Below, piece by piece: positions 35,713 to 45,517 of a stretch of DNA of 64,000 nt. Origin of the DNA: Paraburkholderia bryophila (GTDB taxonomy: Bacteria; Pseudomonadota; Gammaproteobacteria; Burkholderiales; Burkholderiaceae); contig NZ_QLTK01000020.1 in the NCBI RefSeq assembly GCF_003269035.1, positions 84,857-148,856 of the forward strand. Reading direction: 5' to 3'. Made by a program: the position numbers and the translations under genes. How positions within the stretch are numbered: the first letter of the stretch is position 1; each line of letters opens with the position of its first letter. The notes under the pieces were generated by a model. It was given only the letters and a program-made list of their open reading frames with translations. It ran no database searches and was not told where the DNA came from.

Positions 35713-37626
35713 ATGAGCCCCGTGTTTGTCATCACCGTCCTGCTGTGGTTGTCGGTGGCGGGTCTGGCGTTCGCGCTCGTCAAACGCGCCGCTTACTGGC
35801 GCGAAGGTCGCGCCACCGCGGCGGGCGCGTACGGCTGGACCCATCTGCTGACGATTCCGAAGCGCTACTTCGTCGATCTGCATCATGTGGTGGCGCGCGA
35901 TCCGTACATTGCCAAAACGCACGTGGCCACGGCGGGCGGTGCGATTCTCGCGATGGCGCTGGTGTTCGTCAATTACGGCCTGGCAATCTACTCGCCGTGG
36001 CTGGACAAGCTGATTTTTCTGGCCGCGCTCGTGATGCTGGTCGGTGCGGTGTTCGTGTGGCGCCGCCGGCATGGTGCGAAAGCGGTGCCGGCGCGGCTTT
36101 CGCGCGGGCCCTGGGATCATCTGCCGTTGTTGCTCGGCTCGTTCGCGCTGGGGCTCGTGCTGTTCATCGCGTTGCCGGCGGGTGCCATGTCGGGTGCGCT
36201 TGCGATCATCGTCGCGCTGCTGATCGCCGCGGGCGCGTTCACGATGACGTTCGGCGCGGCGCGCGGCGGTCCGATGAAGCATGCGATGGCGGGCTTGCTG
36301 CACTTGGCGTTTCATCCGCGTCAGGAACGCTTTGCCGAGCGCAACGACAACGACCTCGTGCCGCCGACGGCATTGAAGATGCCGCTGCTCGACGCGAAGG
36401 AATACGGCGTCGGCAAACCGGTCGAGTTCCGCTGGAACCAGTTGCTCAGTTTCGACGCCTGCGTGCAGTGCGGCAAGTGCGAGGCGGCCTGTCCCGCGTT
36501 CGCCGCCGGTCAGCCGCTCAACCCGAAGAAACTGATTCAGGATCTGGTCACCGGCATGGTGGGCGGCACGGACGCCGATTACGCGGGCAGCCCGACGCCC
36601 GGTATCCCGCTCGGAAAACACGGCGGCGCACCCGGAAAGCCGCTGATTTCGACGCTGATCGAAGCGGACACCTTGTGGTCTTGCACCACGTGTCGCGCCT
36701 GCGTGCAGGAGTGCCCGATGTTGATCGAGCACGTCGATGCGATCGTGGACATGCGCCGCAATCAGACGCTGGTGGAAGGCAGCGTGCCGGGCAAAGGCCC
36801 GATCACGCTCGCGAATCTGCGCGAAACCGGCAGCTCGAACGGTTACGACGTCGGCGCGCGTTACGACTGGGCGGTCGATCTGCAAGTGCAGGTCGCGCAA
36901 CCGGGGCGCAGGGTGGAGGTCTTGCTAATCGCCGGCGAAGGTGCCTTCGACATGCGCTATCAGCGCACGCTGCGCGCACTGGTCAAGGTGCTGAACCGCG
37001 CGGGCGTGGACTATGCGGTGCTGGGCGGCGTCGAAACCGATACCGGCGACACGGCCCGTCGTCTCGGCGACGAAGCCACCTTCCAGCAGCTCGCCCGTCA
37101 ACTGATCGGCACGCTTTCGCAGTACTCGTTCGGCAAGATCGTCACGGCCGACCCGCATGTGCTGCATAGCCTGCGCAACGAGTATCGCGCGCTGGGCGGT
37201 TTCTACGAGGTGCAGCATCACACCGCGCTGCTCGACGAACTGGTCGCGAGCGGCAAGCTGTCGCCGCGCGCGGTCGCTGCGTTGGCGGAACGCAAGATCA
37301 CCTATCACGACCCGTGCTATCTGGGCCGCTATAACGGCGAAACGGAGGCGCCGCGCCGCCTGCTGAAGAGCATCGGCATCAAGGTGGTGGAAATGGAGCG
37401 CAACGGCGTGCGTGGGCGATGCTGCGGCGGTGGCGGCGGTGCGCCGCTCACCGACATTCCCGGCAAGCGGCGTATTCCGGACATTCGTATCGACGACGCC
37501 CGTACGATCGGCGCAGAAATCGTCGCGGTGGGCTGCCCGAATTGCACCGCCATGCTCGAAGGCGTGGTCGGCCCGCGTCCGGAAGTGCTGGACGTCGCCG
37601 AACTGGTTGCAGCAGCGCTGGAGTAA
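35713..37626 (+). CDS. dgcB: Dimethylglycine demethylase subunit B, membrane Fe-S electron carrier
   Basis: A 637-residue membrane protein taking electrons from DgcA toward the respiratory chain. The N-terminal third has several transmembrane helices. Two ferredoxin-type motifs follow: CVQCGKCEAACP from Cys250 and CTTCRACVQECP from Cys324. The C-terminus carries Cys-rich CCG domains of the heterodisulfide-reductase type (YHDPCYLGRYNG; RCCGGGGG). The ATG at 35713 follows AAGGA by 9 nt; an upstream ATG at 35695 lies inside dgcA. Confidence 0.91.
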   Translation: MSPVFVITVLLWLSVAGLAFALVKRAAYWREGRATAAGAYGWTHLLTIPKRYFVDLHHVVARDPYIAKTHVATAGGAILAMALVFVNYGLAIYSPWLDKLIFLAALVMLVGAVFVWRRRHGAKAVPARLSRGPWDHLPLLLGSFALGLVLFIALPAGAMSGALAIIVALLIAAGAFTMTFGAARGGPMKHAMAGLLHLAFHPRQERFAERNDNDLVPPTALKMPLLDAKEYGVGKPVEFRWNQLLSFDACVQCGKCEAACPAFAAGQPLNPKKLIQDLVTGMVGGTDADYAGSPTPGIPLGKHGGAPGKPLISTLIEADTLWSCTTCRACVQECPMLIEHVDAIVDMRRNQTLVEGSVPGKGPITLANLRETGSSNGYDVGARYDWAVDLQVQVAQPGRRVEVLLIAGEGAFDMRYQRTLRALVKVLNRAGVDYAVLGGVETDTGDTARRLGDEATFQQLARQLIGTLSQYSFGKIVTADPHVLHSLRNEYRALGGFYEVQHHTALLDELVASGKLSPRAVAALAERKITYHDPCYLGRYNGETEAPRRLLKSIGIKVVEMERNGVRGRCCGGGGGAPLTDIPGKRRIPDIRIDDARTIGAEIVAVGCPNCTAMLEGVVGPRPEVLDVAELVAAALE

Positions 37627-37630
37627 CGCG

Positions 37631-38833
37631 ATGAATACGCTCAAACGAATCGATCCGCGCCGGCCGTTCACGATCACGGCGGAGGGACTTAAACGCATCA
37701 CGCTCGGCATGACGGCGGGCGCGGCAGGGTCATTGGAACCCGTGGCAGCGTCCGCCGCGGCACATCGCGAACAGGTCAAGGCGCGCCGTACCACCGCCGC
37801 GCCGCAGCGCGTGGTGCTGGTGGCCGCGCATGCGGACCGTGGCGCGCTGGACGATCACGCACGCCAGACCCTGGCCGGCGCCGCGTTGATCGCGGATACG
37901 CTGACCGAAGTCGTGCTGCTCGTGTTCGGTGAATTCACCGGCGATGCCGCCGCGCTCGGCGCCGACAAGCTGATCGAATTGCCGATGTTCGACCGCCGCC
38001 GCTTCGCACCGCTCGACGAACTGAACGCGCTGGCCGCGTGCGTGGCCGCGTATGCACCGGTGCATGTTTTCCTGCCCGATAACGCCACGGGCGACGGCGA
38101 CCTCGGCCGCCGTTATGCAGCCGCTGCGAATGCGAGCGTCGCGACGCACGTGGTCGAGATCGACGCCACGCACGTCGCGTCTTATGTCCACGCGAATACG
38201 GCGTTCGCCGCGCGTTCGCTGCCGGATGTGGTGCTGCTCGCGCCGAATGCGGTCGAACCGAAGCTGCCGTTTGTCGGCGCAGGAGAACGGGTCGTCTGGC
38301 GTTTCGACGGCGCGTCGGCTGGAGCCGGAGGTGGCGCCAACGCTGATGCTAGAAAAATCACCGTGCGCGATCTCGGCATCGAGGAAATCGATGCCGCGCA
38401 ACTGGCGCTGGAGGAAGCGGATTTCATCGTCTCGGCCGGTAATGGCGTGAGCGACGTGCCCGCGTTCGAGCGTCTCGCGGCCACGCTGGGCGCGGCGATC
38501 GGTGCAAGCCGCGTCGCCGTCGACGACGGTAAATTCACGCGCGACAAGCAGATCGGTGCGACCGGCAAGACGGTTGAAGCAAGCGTGTATATCGCGTTCG
38601 GCATTTCCGGCGCGGTGCAGCACTTGCAGGGCATCAAGGATTGCCGTCATGTGATCGCGGTGAACCTCGACGCCAGCGCGCCGATCGCCAAGCGCGCGAA
38701 TCTGACCGTGATCGCGGACGCGCGGGAAACCATCGCGGCGCTCAACGAGGCGGCCGCCGCGGCGCGTCACGCGCGCGGTACGGGCGCCGCGCTGTTGAAC
38801 TCATCCGCTGTTGCCGAAGGAGCGCTCGCATGA
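37631..38833 (+). CDS. etfA: Electron transfer flavoprotein alpha subunit (betaine-specific)
   Basis: A 400-residue ETF alpha/FixB-type protein. The FAD-binding C-terminus shows VGKTVEA-like TGKTVEASVYIAFGISGAVQ and AVNLDASAPIAKRANL, both diagnostic. An N-terminal extension (to about residue 55) is longer than housekeeping ETF alpha. It starts 4 nt after dgcB and its stop overlaps the beta subunit start. It probably serves DgcAB and perhaps other demethylases. Confidence 0.9.
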   Translation: MNTLKRIDPRRPFTITAEGLKRITLGMTAGAAGSLEPVAASAAAHREQVKARRTTAAPQRVVLVAAHADRGALDDHARQTLAGAALIADTLTEVVLLVFGEFTGDAAALGADKLIELPMFDRRRFAPLDELNALAACVAAYAPVHVFLPDNATGDGDLGRRYAAAANASVATHVVEIDATHVASYVHANTAFAARSLPDVVLLAPNAVEPKLPFVGAGERVVWRFDGASAGAGGGANADARKITVRDLGIEEIDAAQLALEEADFIVSAGNGVSDVPAFERLAATLGAAIGASRVAVDDGKFTRDKQIGATGKTVEASVYIAFGISGAVQHLQGIKDCRHVIAVNLDASAPIAKRANLTVIADARETIAALNEAAAAARHARGTGAALLNSSAVAEGALA

Positions 38834-39621
38834 AGATCGCCGTGCTGGTTTCCGTGGGCCGTCATCCGGTCAGCGGCGTGGCGCGCTATAGCCGCAACGA
38901 CGCCGCCGCGCTGACGCTGGCGTTATCGCTGGTCAGCAAGCACAAGGCGACACTCGATGTGTTGCACGCGGGCGACCCGTCGAATCCTGCGTTACAGGAG
39001 TATCTGGCGCTCGGCGCGCGCTCGATCGAGGTGCTTGAAACAGCCGCTGCCGACGGCGTGCAGCTCGACGTCGCCGCACAGCTCGCCGCGCGTCTGCGAG
39101 GTTACGACCTGGTGCTGACCGGCACGCGCGCCGAAGGCGCGTTCGACAGCGGCATGCTGCCGTATCGCGTTGCCGCCGCGCTCGAGATGCCGCTGGTCGG
39201 CGCGGCAGTCGACCTCACGCTGCGCGACGGTTGTGCCGAAGTCCGCCAGTTCATGCCGAAGGGCTTACGCCGGCGCGTCGAAGTGCAACTGCCCGCGCTG
39301 ATCGCGGTGCATCCGCTGGCCAACGCGACGCCGACCTATGCGTATGCCCGTTTGCGCGAAGGCACTATCCGCCCGGTCACCACGGTTAATGCGGTGAATA
39401 CGGATACAACTCACGCCGACGAGCTCGCCTGGACGACCCGTCCCGTGACCGCGAAACCGGTGCGCCTCGCCGCCGCCGAAAAGCGTTCCGGCCACGCCCG
39501 CATGCTCTCGGCAACGACCACCGAAAGCCGCGGCGGCAGCGTCGTAATTGAAGGGAGTTCCGTCGAAAAAGCACAAGTGATTCTGGCGTATTTGCGCGAG
39601 CATCAACTCGTGGATTACTGA
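38830..39621 (+). CDS. etfB: Electron transfer flavoprotein beta subunit (betaine-specific)
   Basis: A 263-residue ETF beta/FixA-type protein, partner of the overlapping alpha subunit. GTRAEGAFDSGMLPYRVAAAL is the nucleotide-binding segment of the family. The ATG at 38830 overlaps the alpha stop by 4 nt; a longer frame upstream is a shadow. It ends a tight run from glyA and is followed by the betaine monooxygenase genes. Confidence 0.89.
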   Translation: MKIAVLVSVGRHPVSGVARYSRNDAAALTLALSLVSKHKATLDVLHAGDPSNPALQEYLALGARSIEVLETAAADGVQLDVAAQLAARLRGYDLVLTGTRAEGAFDSGMLPYRVAAALEMPLVGAAVDLTLRDGCAEVRQFMPKGLRRRVEVQLPALIAVHPLANATPTYAYARLREGTIRPVTTVNAVNTDTTHADELAWTTRPVTAKPVRLAAAEKRSGHARMLSATTTESRGGSVVIEGSSVEKAQVILAYLREHQLVDY

Positions 39622-39694
39622 TTTCCGGTTCGGGCCAGCATGCGACCAGGAGGGCCTGGTGCAGCGCCAGACGTGACATGCAACGGAGCACACA

Positions 39695-41008
39695 ATGAAA
39701 GTCTCGGCAGACGTTCGCGCAATGATCGAACGCCGTAAAAAGAATCACACGCTGGAAGCACCGTTCTATACGAGCGAGGCAATTTTCGCGCTCGATATGG
39801 AGGCGATTTTCCGGCAGCACTGGATTCAGGTGGCAGTGGAACCGGATGTGCCGGAGCCAGGCGATTACATCACGGTGGAGATCGGCCAGGATTCGATCCT
39901 GATTGTGCGCGACGACGACATGCAGGTGCGGGCGTTTCATAACGTCTGCCGCCATCGCGGCGCGCGGCTGTGCAACACCGACAAAGGCTCGCTTGGCAAT
40001 ATCGTCTGCCCGTATCACAGCTGGACGTATAACCTGAACGGCGATCTGATGTTCGCCGAGCACATGGGCGACCAGTTCGATCGCTGCAAGCACAGCCTGA
40101 AAGCCGTGCATGTCGAGAATCTCGCGGGGCTCATTTTTATTTGCCTCGCCGAGACGCCGCCCGCCGATTTCCCGGTGATGCGTGCCGCGATGGAGCCGTA
40201 CATGCTGCCGCACGATCTGGCCGGCTGCAAGATCGCCGCGTCGATCGACATTATCGAAGAGGGCAACTGGAAGCTCACGATGGAGAACAATCGGGAGTGC
40301 TATCACTGCGTCGCGAATCACCCCGAGCTGACCATTTCGCTTTACGAATACGGCTTCGGCTATCAGCGCACACCAGCGAACGAAGAGGGCATGGCCGCCT
40401 TCGAGGAAACCGTGGCGCGCCGCACCGCGCAGTGGGAAGCGATGAAATTGCCGTCGGCGGAAATCGAACGGCTCGCCGATCTGGTGACGGGTTTCCGCAC
40501 GCAACGTTTGCCGCTCGATCGCGACGGCGAATCGCAGACGCTGGACGCGAAAGTGGCGTCGAAGAAACTGCTGGGCGGTTTCGAGCAGGCCGACCTCGGC
40601 GGTCTGTCGTTCTGGACCCAGCCGAATTCGTGGCATCACTTCATGAGCGACCATATCGTCAGCTTTTCGGTGATTCCGCTGTCGGCCGGCAAAACCCTGG
40701 TGCGCACCAAGTGGCTGGTGCACAAGGACGCGCGCGAAGGGATCGACTACGACGTGAATAATCTGACCGCCGTCTGGCGCGCCACCAACGACCAGGATCG
40801 CGCGCTCGTCGAATACTCGCAACGCGGCGCAACCAGCAGCGCGTATGAGCCGGGTCCGTATTCACCGTTCACCGAGGGCCTCGTGGAGAAGTTCTGCGCG
40901 TGGTACATCGCCCGTATGGCGGATTACGGCGATGCGCCCCAAACGGACGGCGCCGACGGCGCCACACCGGCTTCGCACGGCGAAAAAGTCGTGTCTTTCA
41001 TGCGCTGA
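39695..41008 (+). CDS. gbcA: Glycine betaine monooxygenase, oxygenase subunit
   Basis: Rieske non-haem iron oxygenase that with GbcB converts glycine betaine to dimethylglycine and formaldehyde. In the 437-residue protein the Rieske cluster is held by Cys85-x-His87 and Cys105-x-x-His108, and the mononuclear iron site is suggested by ENNRECYHCVANH. GGAG precedes the ATG. It lies 73 nt after etfB and 32 nt before gbcB. Confidence 0.94.
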   Translation: MKVSADVRAMIERRKKNHTLEAPFYTSEAIFALDMEAIFRQHWIQVAVEPDVPEPGDYITVEIGQDSILIVRDDDMQVRAFHNVCRHRGARLCNTDKGSLGNIVCPYHSWTYNLNGDLMFAEHMGDQFDRCKHSLKAVHVENLAGLIFICLAETPPADFPVMRAAMEPYMLPHDLAGCKIAASIDIIEEGNWKLTMENNRECYHCVANHPELTISLYEYGFGYQRTPANEEGMAAFEETVARRTAQWEAMKLPSAEIERLADLVTGFRTQRLPLDRDGESQTLDAKVASKKLLGGFEQADLGGLSFWTQPNSWHHFMSDHIVSFSVIPLSAGKTLVRTKWLVHKDAREGIDYDVNNLTAVWRATNDQDRALVEYSQRGATSSAYEPGPYSPFTEGLVEKFCAWYIARMADYGDAPQTDGADGATPASHGEKVVSFMR

Positions 41009-41040
41009 GCGCGATACCGCAATCAGGAGCGGAGAAAACA

Positions 41041-42300
41041 ATGATGCGCGATCAGGCGACGTTTCAGGTCAGCCCCGAGTCAGCCCCAAGCCGCGCGGAG
41101 AACCGTGTCACGCAGCCGTGCTTCTGGGACGCGCTGCCCGCGCGGTGGGACAGCGATAGCGACGACACGCTGGTGTGCTGCCAGGTGCGTCAGGAAACGC
41201 ACGACGTGAAGAGCTTTTTCTTTCGTGCACCGTCCGGGCGAGCTTTCGTGTTCGAACCGGGGCAGTTCATTACGCTGGAACTGGAGATAGACGGCGAGTC
41301 GGTGAATCGCTGCTACACGATCTCGTCGCCGCCCACGCGGCCACATACGATTTCGATCACGGTGAAGCGCGTACCGGGCGGCAAAGTGTCGAACTGGCTG
41401 CACGACAATCTGCAGGCGGGTTCGCAGGTTCGCGTGCTCGGGCCGTCGGGTGAGTTCACCTGCGCGCGGCATCCGGCGCGCAAGTTTCTGTTTCTGTCGG
41501 CGGGATCGGGCATTACGCCGCTCATGTCGATGAGCCGCGCCCACCATGAACTCGGCGAAGACAGCGACATTGTGTTCGTGCACAGCGCGCGTACGCCGGA
41601 CGACATCATCTTCGCGCGTGAGCTGGATCTGATCGCGTCGAACCAGACGCGTTTCCGCACGGCGTTTGTTTGCGAGCGGCTCGGCGCGCGCACGAATTGG
41701 TCTGGCGTGACGGGGTTTCTAAGCTTGCCGTTGCTTAAGCTGATTGCGCCGGATTTCATGGAGCGCGAGATTTTTACGTGCGGTCCGGCGCCGTACATGC
41801 AGGCGGTGCGCAATCTGCTCGACGAGGGCGGTTTCGATCGCGGTCATTATCACGAGGAAAGTTTTTCGTTCGAGACCGTCAGCGAAGTCGCGGCGCAATT
41901 GACCACCGCGCACGTCGCGGATGCGTTGCAAGCCGCAGGCGCTATTCCTGGCGGTAGCGCGGAGCGTTTTGCCGAGGCACGTGAGCAGGCGCTGGGTTTT
42001 GCGCCGGAGTCGGCGCCCACCACCGTCGAAACGCAAACGCGTTTCAAGGTCAGTTTCGCGAAAAGCAATCGCGAGATCGAATGCGGCAGCGGCCAACACG
42101 TGCTCGACGCGGCGAAGAAAGCCGGTGTGCGTTTGCCGGCGTCGTGTACGCAAGGCATGTGCGGCACCTGCAAGGTGAAGCTGGTGTCCGGTGAAGTGTC
42201 GATGAAACACGCGGGCGGCATTCGTCAGCGGGAAATCGATCAGGGCATGGTGCTGTTGTGTTGCAGCAAACCGCTGACCGATCTCGTCGTCGATAAGTAA
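41041..42300 (+). CDS. gbcB: Glycine betaine monooxygenase, reductase subunit
   Basis: A 419-residue reductase supplying electrons to GbcA. An FAD/NAD(P)H ferredoxin-reductase module comes first (RCYTISSPPT; FLSAGSGITPLMSM; FTCGPAPYM) and a plant-type 2Fe-2S ferredoxin last (PASCTQGMCGTCKVKLVSG with the distal LLCCSKP). The ATG at 41041 has an AGGAG-rich leader; the longer frame from 40900 overlaps gbcA and is rejected. Confidence 0.94.
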   Translation: MMRDQATFQVSPESAPSRAENRVTQPCFWDALPARWDSDSDDTLVCCQVRQETHDVKSFFFRAPSGRAFVFEPGQFITLELEIDGESVNRCYTISSPPTRPHTISITVKRVPGGKVSNWLHDNLQAGSQVRVLGPSGEFTCARHPARKFLFLSAGSGITPLMSMSRAHHELGEDSDIVFVHSARTPDDIIFARELDLIASNQTRFRTAFVCERLGARTNWSGVTGFLSLPLLKLIAPDFMEREIFTCGPAPYMQAVRNLLDEGGFDRGHYHEESFSFETVSEVAAQLTTAHVADALQAAGAIPGGSAERFAEAREQALGFAPESAPTTVETQTRFKVSFAKSNREIECGSGQHVLDAAKKAGVRLPASCTQGMCGTCKVKLVSGEVSMKHAGGIRQREIDQGMVLLCCSKPLTDLVVDK

Positions 42301-42433
42301 GACAAGACACGCGAGTGCATGGGTAAGTCGAAGTCGCGTGTAGACAACTCAACGTCGTAAAACAACGCTACCCGGCAATTCTGGCTAGCGATTCTAAATG
42401 CTCATTGGGTGGATTGGGAACGGGAGAACGGCG

Positions 42434-43294
42434 ATGAGACTGATCAAAAAGATACTGGTATTGAGCGCGATGAGCGCGGCGCTGGCGGCCAGCAGCGTGA
42501 GCATGGTGTCGGCGGATACGAAGCCGACCATCAAGATCGGCTACGTGGAAGGCTGGGACGATAGCGTCGCGACGTCGAACGTGGCCGCGCAGGTGATCGA
42601 GAAACGCCTGGGTTATCAGGTCACGCTCGTGCCGGTTGCGGCTGGTGTGATGTGGCAGGGCGTGGCGCGCGGCGATCTGGACGCGACCCTGTCGGCCTGG
42701 TTGCCGGTCACGCACGGCGCGTACTGGAATAACTTCAAGGATAAGGTGGTCGACCTCGGCCCGAATTTCAACGACGCGAAAATCGGTCTGATCGTGCCGG
42801 ACAACGCCGACGTGAAAACCGTGGGCGATCTGGAAGCGAAGAAAGCGGAGTTCGGTTCGCGCATTGTCGGTATCGATGCCGGTGCGGGCGTGATGCAGAA
42901 GACCAGCGAAGCGATCAAGGCGTATGGCCTCGATTATCAGTTGATGCCGAGTTCCGGCAGCGCGATGACGGCGGAACTGGCGCGCTCGGAAGCTGCGAGC
43001 AAGCCGATCATCGTGACGGGCTGGAAGCCGCATTGGATGTTCGCGAAGTACAAGCTGAAATTCCTCGACGATCCGAAGAAGGTGTTTGGCGACTCGGAGC
43101 ATGTGGATAGCGTTATCAATCCCGAGTTGGAAAAGAAAGCGCCCACTGTGGTCGCGTTTCTGAAGAAGTTCCAGTGGAAGCCGGGCGAGATCGACAGCGT
43201 GATGCTCGCCACGCAGAACGGCGAGAAGCCGACTGCCGCGGCGGATGCGTGGATCAGCGCGCATGGCGATCGGGTGGATAGCTGGGTGAAGTAA
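42434..43294 (+). CDS. Glycine betaine/quaternary amine-binding periplasmic protein
   Basis: A 286-residue OpuAC/ProX-type solute-binding protein with a signal peptide (KKILVLSAMSAALAASSVSMVSA). IGYVEGWDDSVATSNVA and LDATLSAWLPVTHGAYW contain the Trp-rich aromatic box elements of betaine binders; the late VTGWKPHWMFAKYKL is another. No permease or ATPase gene adjoins it, so it must share a transporter encoded elsewhere, as CaiX and BetX do in Pseudomonas. Two hairpins terminate it. Confidence 0.9.
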   Translation: MRLIKKILVLSAMSAALAASSVSMVSADTKPTIKIGYVEGWDDSVATSNVAAQVIEKRLGYQVTLVPVAAGVMWQGVARGDLDATLSAWLPVTHGAYWNNFKDKVVDLGPNFNDAKIGLIVPDNADVKTVGDLEAKKAEFGSRIVGIDAGAGVMQKTSEAIKAYGLDYQLMPSSGSAMTAELARSEAASKPIIVTGWKPHWMFAKYKLKFLDDPKKVFGDSEHVDSVINPELEKKAPTVVAFLKKFQWKPGEIDSVMLATQNGEKPTAAADAWISAHGDRVDSWVK

Positions 43295-43321
43295 GCTGGG
43301 ATCGCTCGGTTTTATGTGAAG

Positions 43322-43385
43322 GAACCGCCGCTGTTTGAGCGCGGCGGTTCGAAAAAACGCCGCTTTTTAGCGGCGTTCTGTTTTT
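43322..43385 (+). terminator. Two consecutive terminator hairpins
   Basis: GAACCGCCGC (43322-43331) pairs with GCGGCGGTTC (43341-43350); then AACGCCGC (43356-43363) pairs with GCGGCGTT (43370-43377) followed by CTG and five T. They separate the betaine-binding gene from the convergent purU. Confidence 0.85.
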
Positions 43386-43399
43386 ATAAGCGATTGATG

Positions 43400-44275
43400 C
43401 TATTGCAGTACTACCGTTCTATCACCGTTGATAAACACCCGCCGCTCGATAAACGCTTTCACGGCGCGCGCCAGCGTAATGCTCTCGACGTCGCGCCCGG
43501 TGGCCAGCAATCGCTCCGGACTGTATGAATGATCGACACGCTCCACGACCTGTTCGATGATCGGACCTTCGTCGAGATCGTCGGTCACGAAATGCGCGGT
43601 GGCGCCGATCAGTTTGACGCCGCGCGCATGCGCCTGATGATACGGCTTCGCGCCCTTGAAGCCAGGCAGAAACGAATGATGGATATTGATCGCGCGTGCG
43701 GCCAGCGCGCGGCTCGTTGCTCCGGACAGAATCTGCATGTAGCGCGCGAGAATCAGCAATTCCGCGCCCGAGGTGTCGAACAGATCGAGTAGCCGCGCCT
43801 CCTGTTGCGGCTTGGTCTCCGCCGTGATCGGCAGATGATGAAACGGTAGTCCATGCTGCAGCGCGAGCGGTTCGAGATCGCGATGATTCGAACCAATGCC
43901 GACAATATCCATTTTCAGCTCACCCATTCGCCAGCGGAACAGCAGGTCGGCGAGACAGTGCTCCAACTTCGAGACCAAGATGAGTACTTTCGGGCGCGTG
44001 CCGACATCATGCATGGCCCACGTCATCCGGAAGCGTTCGGCAATCGGTTCGAACTCGCGTTTGAGCGATGCGGCGTGCAGCGCTTCGTTGTTGTCGACGC
44101 CATGGAACACGCAACGCACGAAGAAGCGCTCGCTGAGGTCGTCGTCGAACACGGTCAGCTCGTCGATATAGCAATGGTGCCGGTCGAGAAAGCCGACGAC
44201 AGCGGCGACCTGGCCCGCCGCGCTCGGACACGCGACGGTGAGAACCAGTTGATCGGGACGGGAATCGGCGGACAT
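43400..44275 (-). CDS. purU: Formyltetrahydrofolate deformylase
   Basis: Hydrolyses 10-formyltetrahydrofolate to formate and tetrahydrofolate, recycling folate loaded with methyl carbons. The 291-residue protein has an N-terminal ACT domain and a formyltransferase-type catalytic domain with NIHHSFLPGFKGAKPYHQA and the Asp in GATAHFVTDDLDEGPIIEQ. GGAG precedes the start at 44275. Pseudomonas betaine clusters also carry a second purU copy near soxG. Confidence 0.94.
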   Translation of the reverse strand: MSADSRPDQLVLTVACPSAAGQVAAVVGFLDRHHCYIDELTVFDDDLSERFFVRCVFHGVDNNEALHAASLKREFEPIAERFRMTWAMHDVGTRPKVLILVSKLEHCLADLLFRWRMGELKMDIVGIGSNHRDLEPLALQHGLPFHHLPITAETKPQQEARLLDLFDTSGAELLILARYMQILSGATSRALAARAINIHHSFLPGFKGAKPYHQAHARGVKLIGATAHFVTDDLDEGPIIEQVVERVDHSYSPERLLATGRDVESITLARAVKAFIERRVFINGDRTVVLQ

Positions 44276-44438
44276 GCGCTCTCCACATAAACAATAGAAC
44301 GATGCCGCAGGGCGCGGCATGCATCATCGCAGTAGAGCAAATGGACGGCACGAGCGGATAGAAGCTAACCGCCGTTGCGCTGGAACGGGTGCGCCAGGCG
44401 CAGGTTCGCCGACTGTGTCGAATGAGCCGTTCAGGCGC

Positions 44439-45353
44439 TCATTCCATATCGAGTCCGCATTCGCCGAGCAGCCATTGGCGGAACGCGTTGATGACCGGCG
44501 TGGCCGTGCGCTGGGTGACGAGCAGATAGCCGCGCTCCGTGACGACGGGCGTATCGAACAGTTCGACGAGTTGCCCGGTCGCCAGCAGTTCGTCGACGAG
44601 CGGCGCCCAGCCCAGTGCGACGCCCTGGCCCATGATCGCCGCATGCGCGACCAGCGTGAAGCTGTTGAACGTGATGCCGCGATGCGCGGCCGGGGCGTCG
44701 AGACCGTGTACGGAGAACCAGTCGGCCCACGATAGCCAGCGTGCCGGTTGCGTGGGTTCGAGATGTAGTAGTGGCACGCCCGGTAGATCGGATGGCGTGC
44801 GCAATGACGGATGCGCGGCCAGAAAGGCCGGGCTGCAGACTGGCACGACGTGTTCGGGAAAGAGCTTCACCACGCCGCGCGCGGTCCAGTCCGCGTGGGC
44901 GTCGCCGAAAGCAATCGCAATGTCGGCCTGATCGTGCGACGGATCGAACACGCTCTGCGACGTGATGATTTTTACGTCCACGTCCGGCATCAGCGCCTTG
45001 AATTGCGACAGACGCGGCATCAGCCAATAGGTGGCGAAGCCGAAGTCGGTAGAGAGCGTGAGCGTGTGCGGCGTGCGCCGCGCGCGGATCTCGGCGGTCG
45101 CCGCGCGGATCGTGTCGAGCGCGTGATGCACCGCTTCGAATAACCGTTCACCGTCTTCGGTCAGCGTGACGCCGCGATGGCCGCGCTCGAAGAGCGGTGT
45201 ACCGAGCGCTTCTTCCAGCTGCACGACGCGCTGACTGACCGCCGGTTGCGTCGAACCGAGTTCTCGGGCCGCAGCCGTGAAGCTGGCGAGACGCGCGGCG
45301 GACTCGAACATTGTCAACGCCTGCATGGGCGGTAAGCGATCCTGCCTCGACAT
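44439..45353 (-). CDS. LysR-family regulator, choline sulfate type
   Basis: A 304-residue LysR regulator with helix-turn-helix at residues about 20-65 (FTAAARELGSTQPAVSQRV) and a GcvA-like effector domain. Divergence from betC, 164 nt away, matches the choline-sulfate utilisation regulator family. It probably controls betC and choX in response to choline sulfate or choline. A perfect 9-bp inverted repeat lies in the shared promoter region. Confidence 0.88.
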   Translation of the reverse strand: MSRQDRLPPMQALTMFESAARLASFTAAARELGSTQPAVSQRVVQLEEALGTPLFERGHRGVTLTEDGERLFEAVHHALDTIRAATAEIRARRTPHTLTLSTDFGFATYWLMPRLSQFKALMPDVDVKIITSQSVFDPSHDQADIAIAFGDAHADWTARGVVKLFPEHVVPVCSPAFLAAHPSLRTPSDLPGVPLLHLEPTQPARWLSWADWFSVHGLDAPAAHRGITFNSFTLVAHAAIMGQGVALGWAPLVDELLATGQLVELFDTPVVTERGYLLVTQRTATPVINAFRQWLLGECGLDME

Positions 45354-45379
45354 AACGCCCCCTTATAGACACATAACGG

Positions 45380-45414
45380 ATTGCCGTCTTCACAGCGGCG
45401 AATTGGACGGCAAT
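45380..45414. promoter_or_regulatory. Inverted repeat in the LysR/betC promoter region
   Basis: ATTGCCGTC (45380-45388) and GACGGCAAT (45406-45414) are perfect complements separated by 17 nt. This is a candidate operator for the divergent LysR regulator. Confidence 0.5.
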
Positions 45415-45517
45415 AGTGGTGCTCATCGTAGCGGCCAGAACAGCGCATGACATATTGCGCACAACGCCCGCCCGTTTCTTGCACCGACACTTGCGATTCT
45501 ATTCGAGGCGCACGCCC

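Noticed and set aside
35634..37169. 511-residue plus-strand ORF overlapping dgcB
   Set aside because: Alternative frame of dgcB; dgcB has two intact ferredoxin motifs and a correct start.
39645..39660. Small hairpin ACCAGG/CCTGGT upstream of gbcA
   Set aside because: Only a 6-bp stem with a 4-nt loop and no T tract; likely chance in GC-rich DNA.
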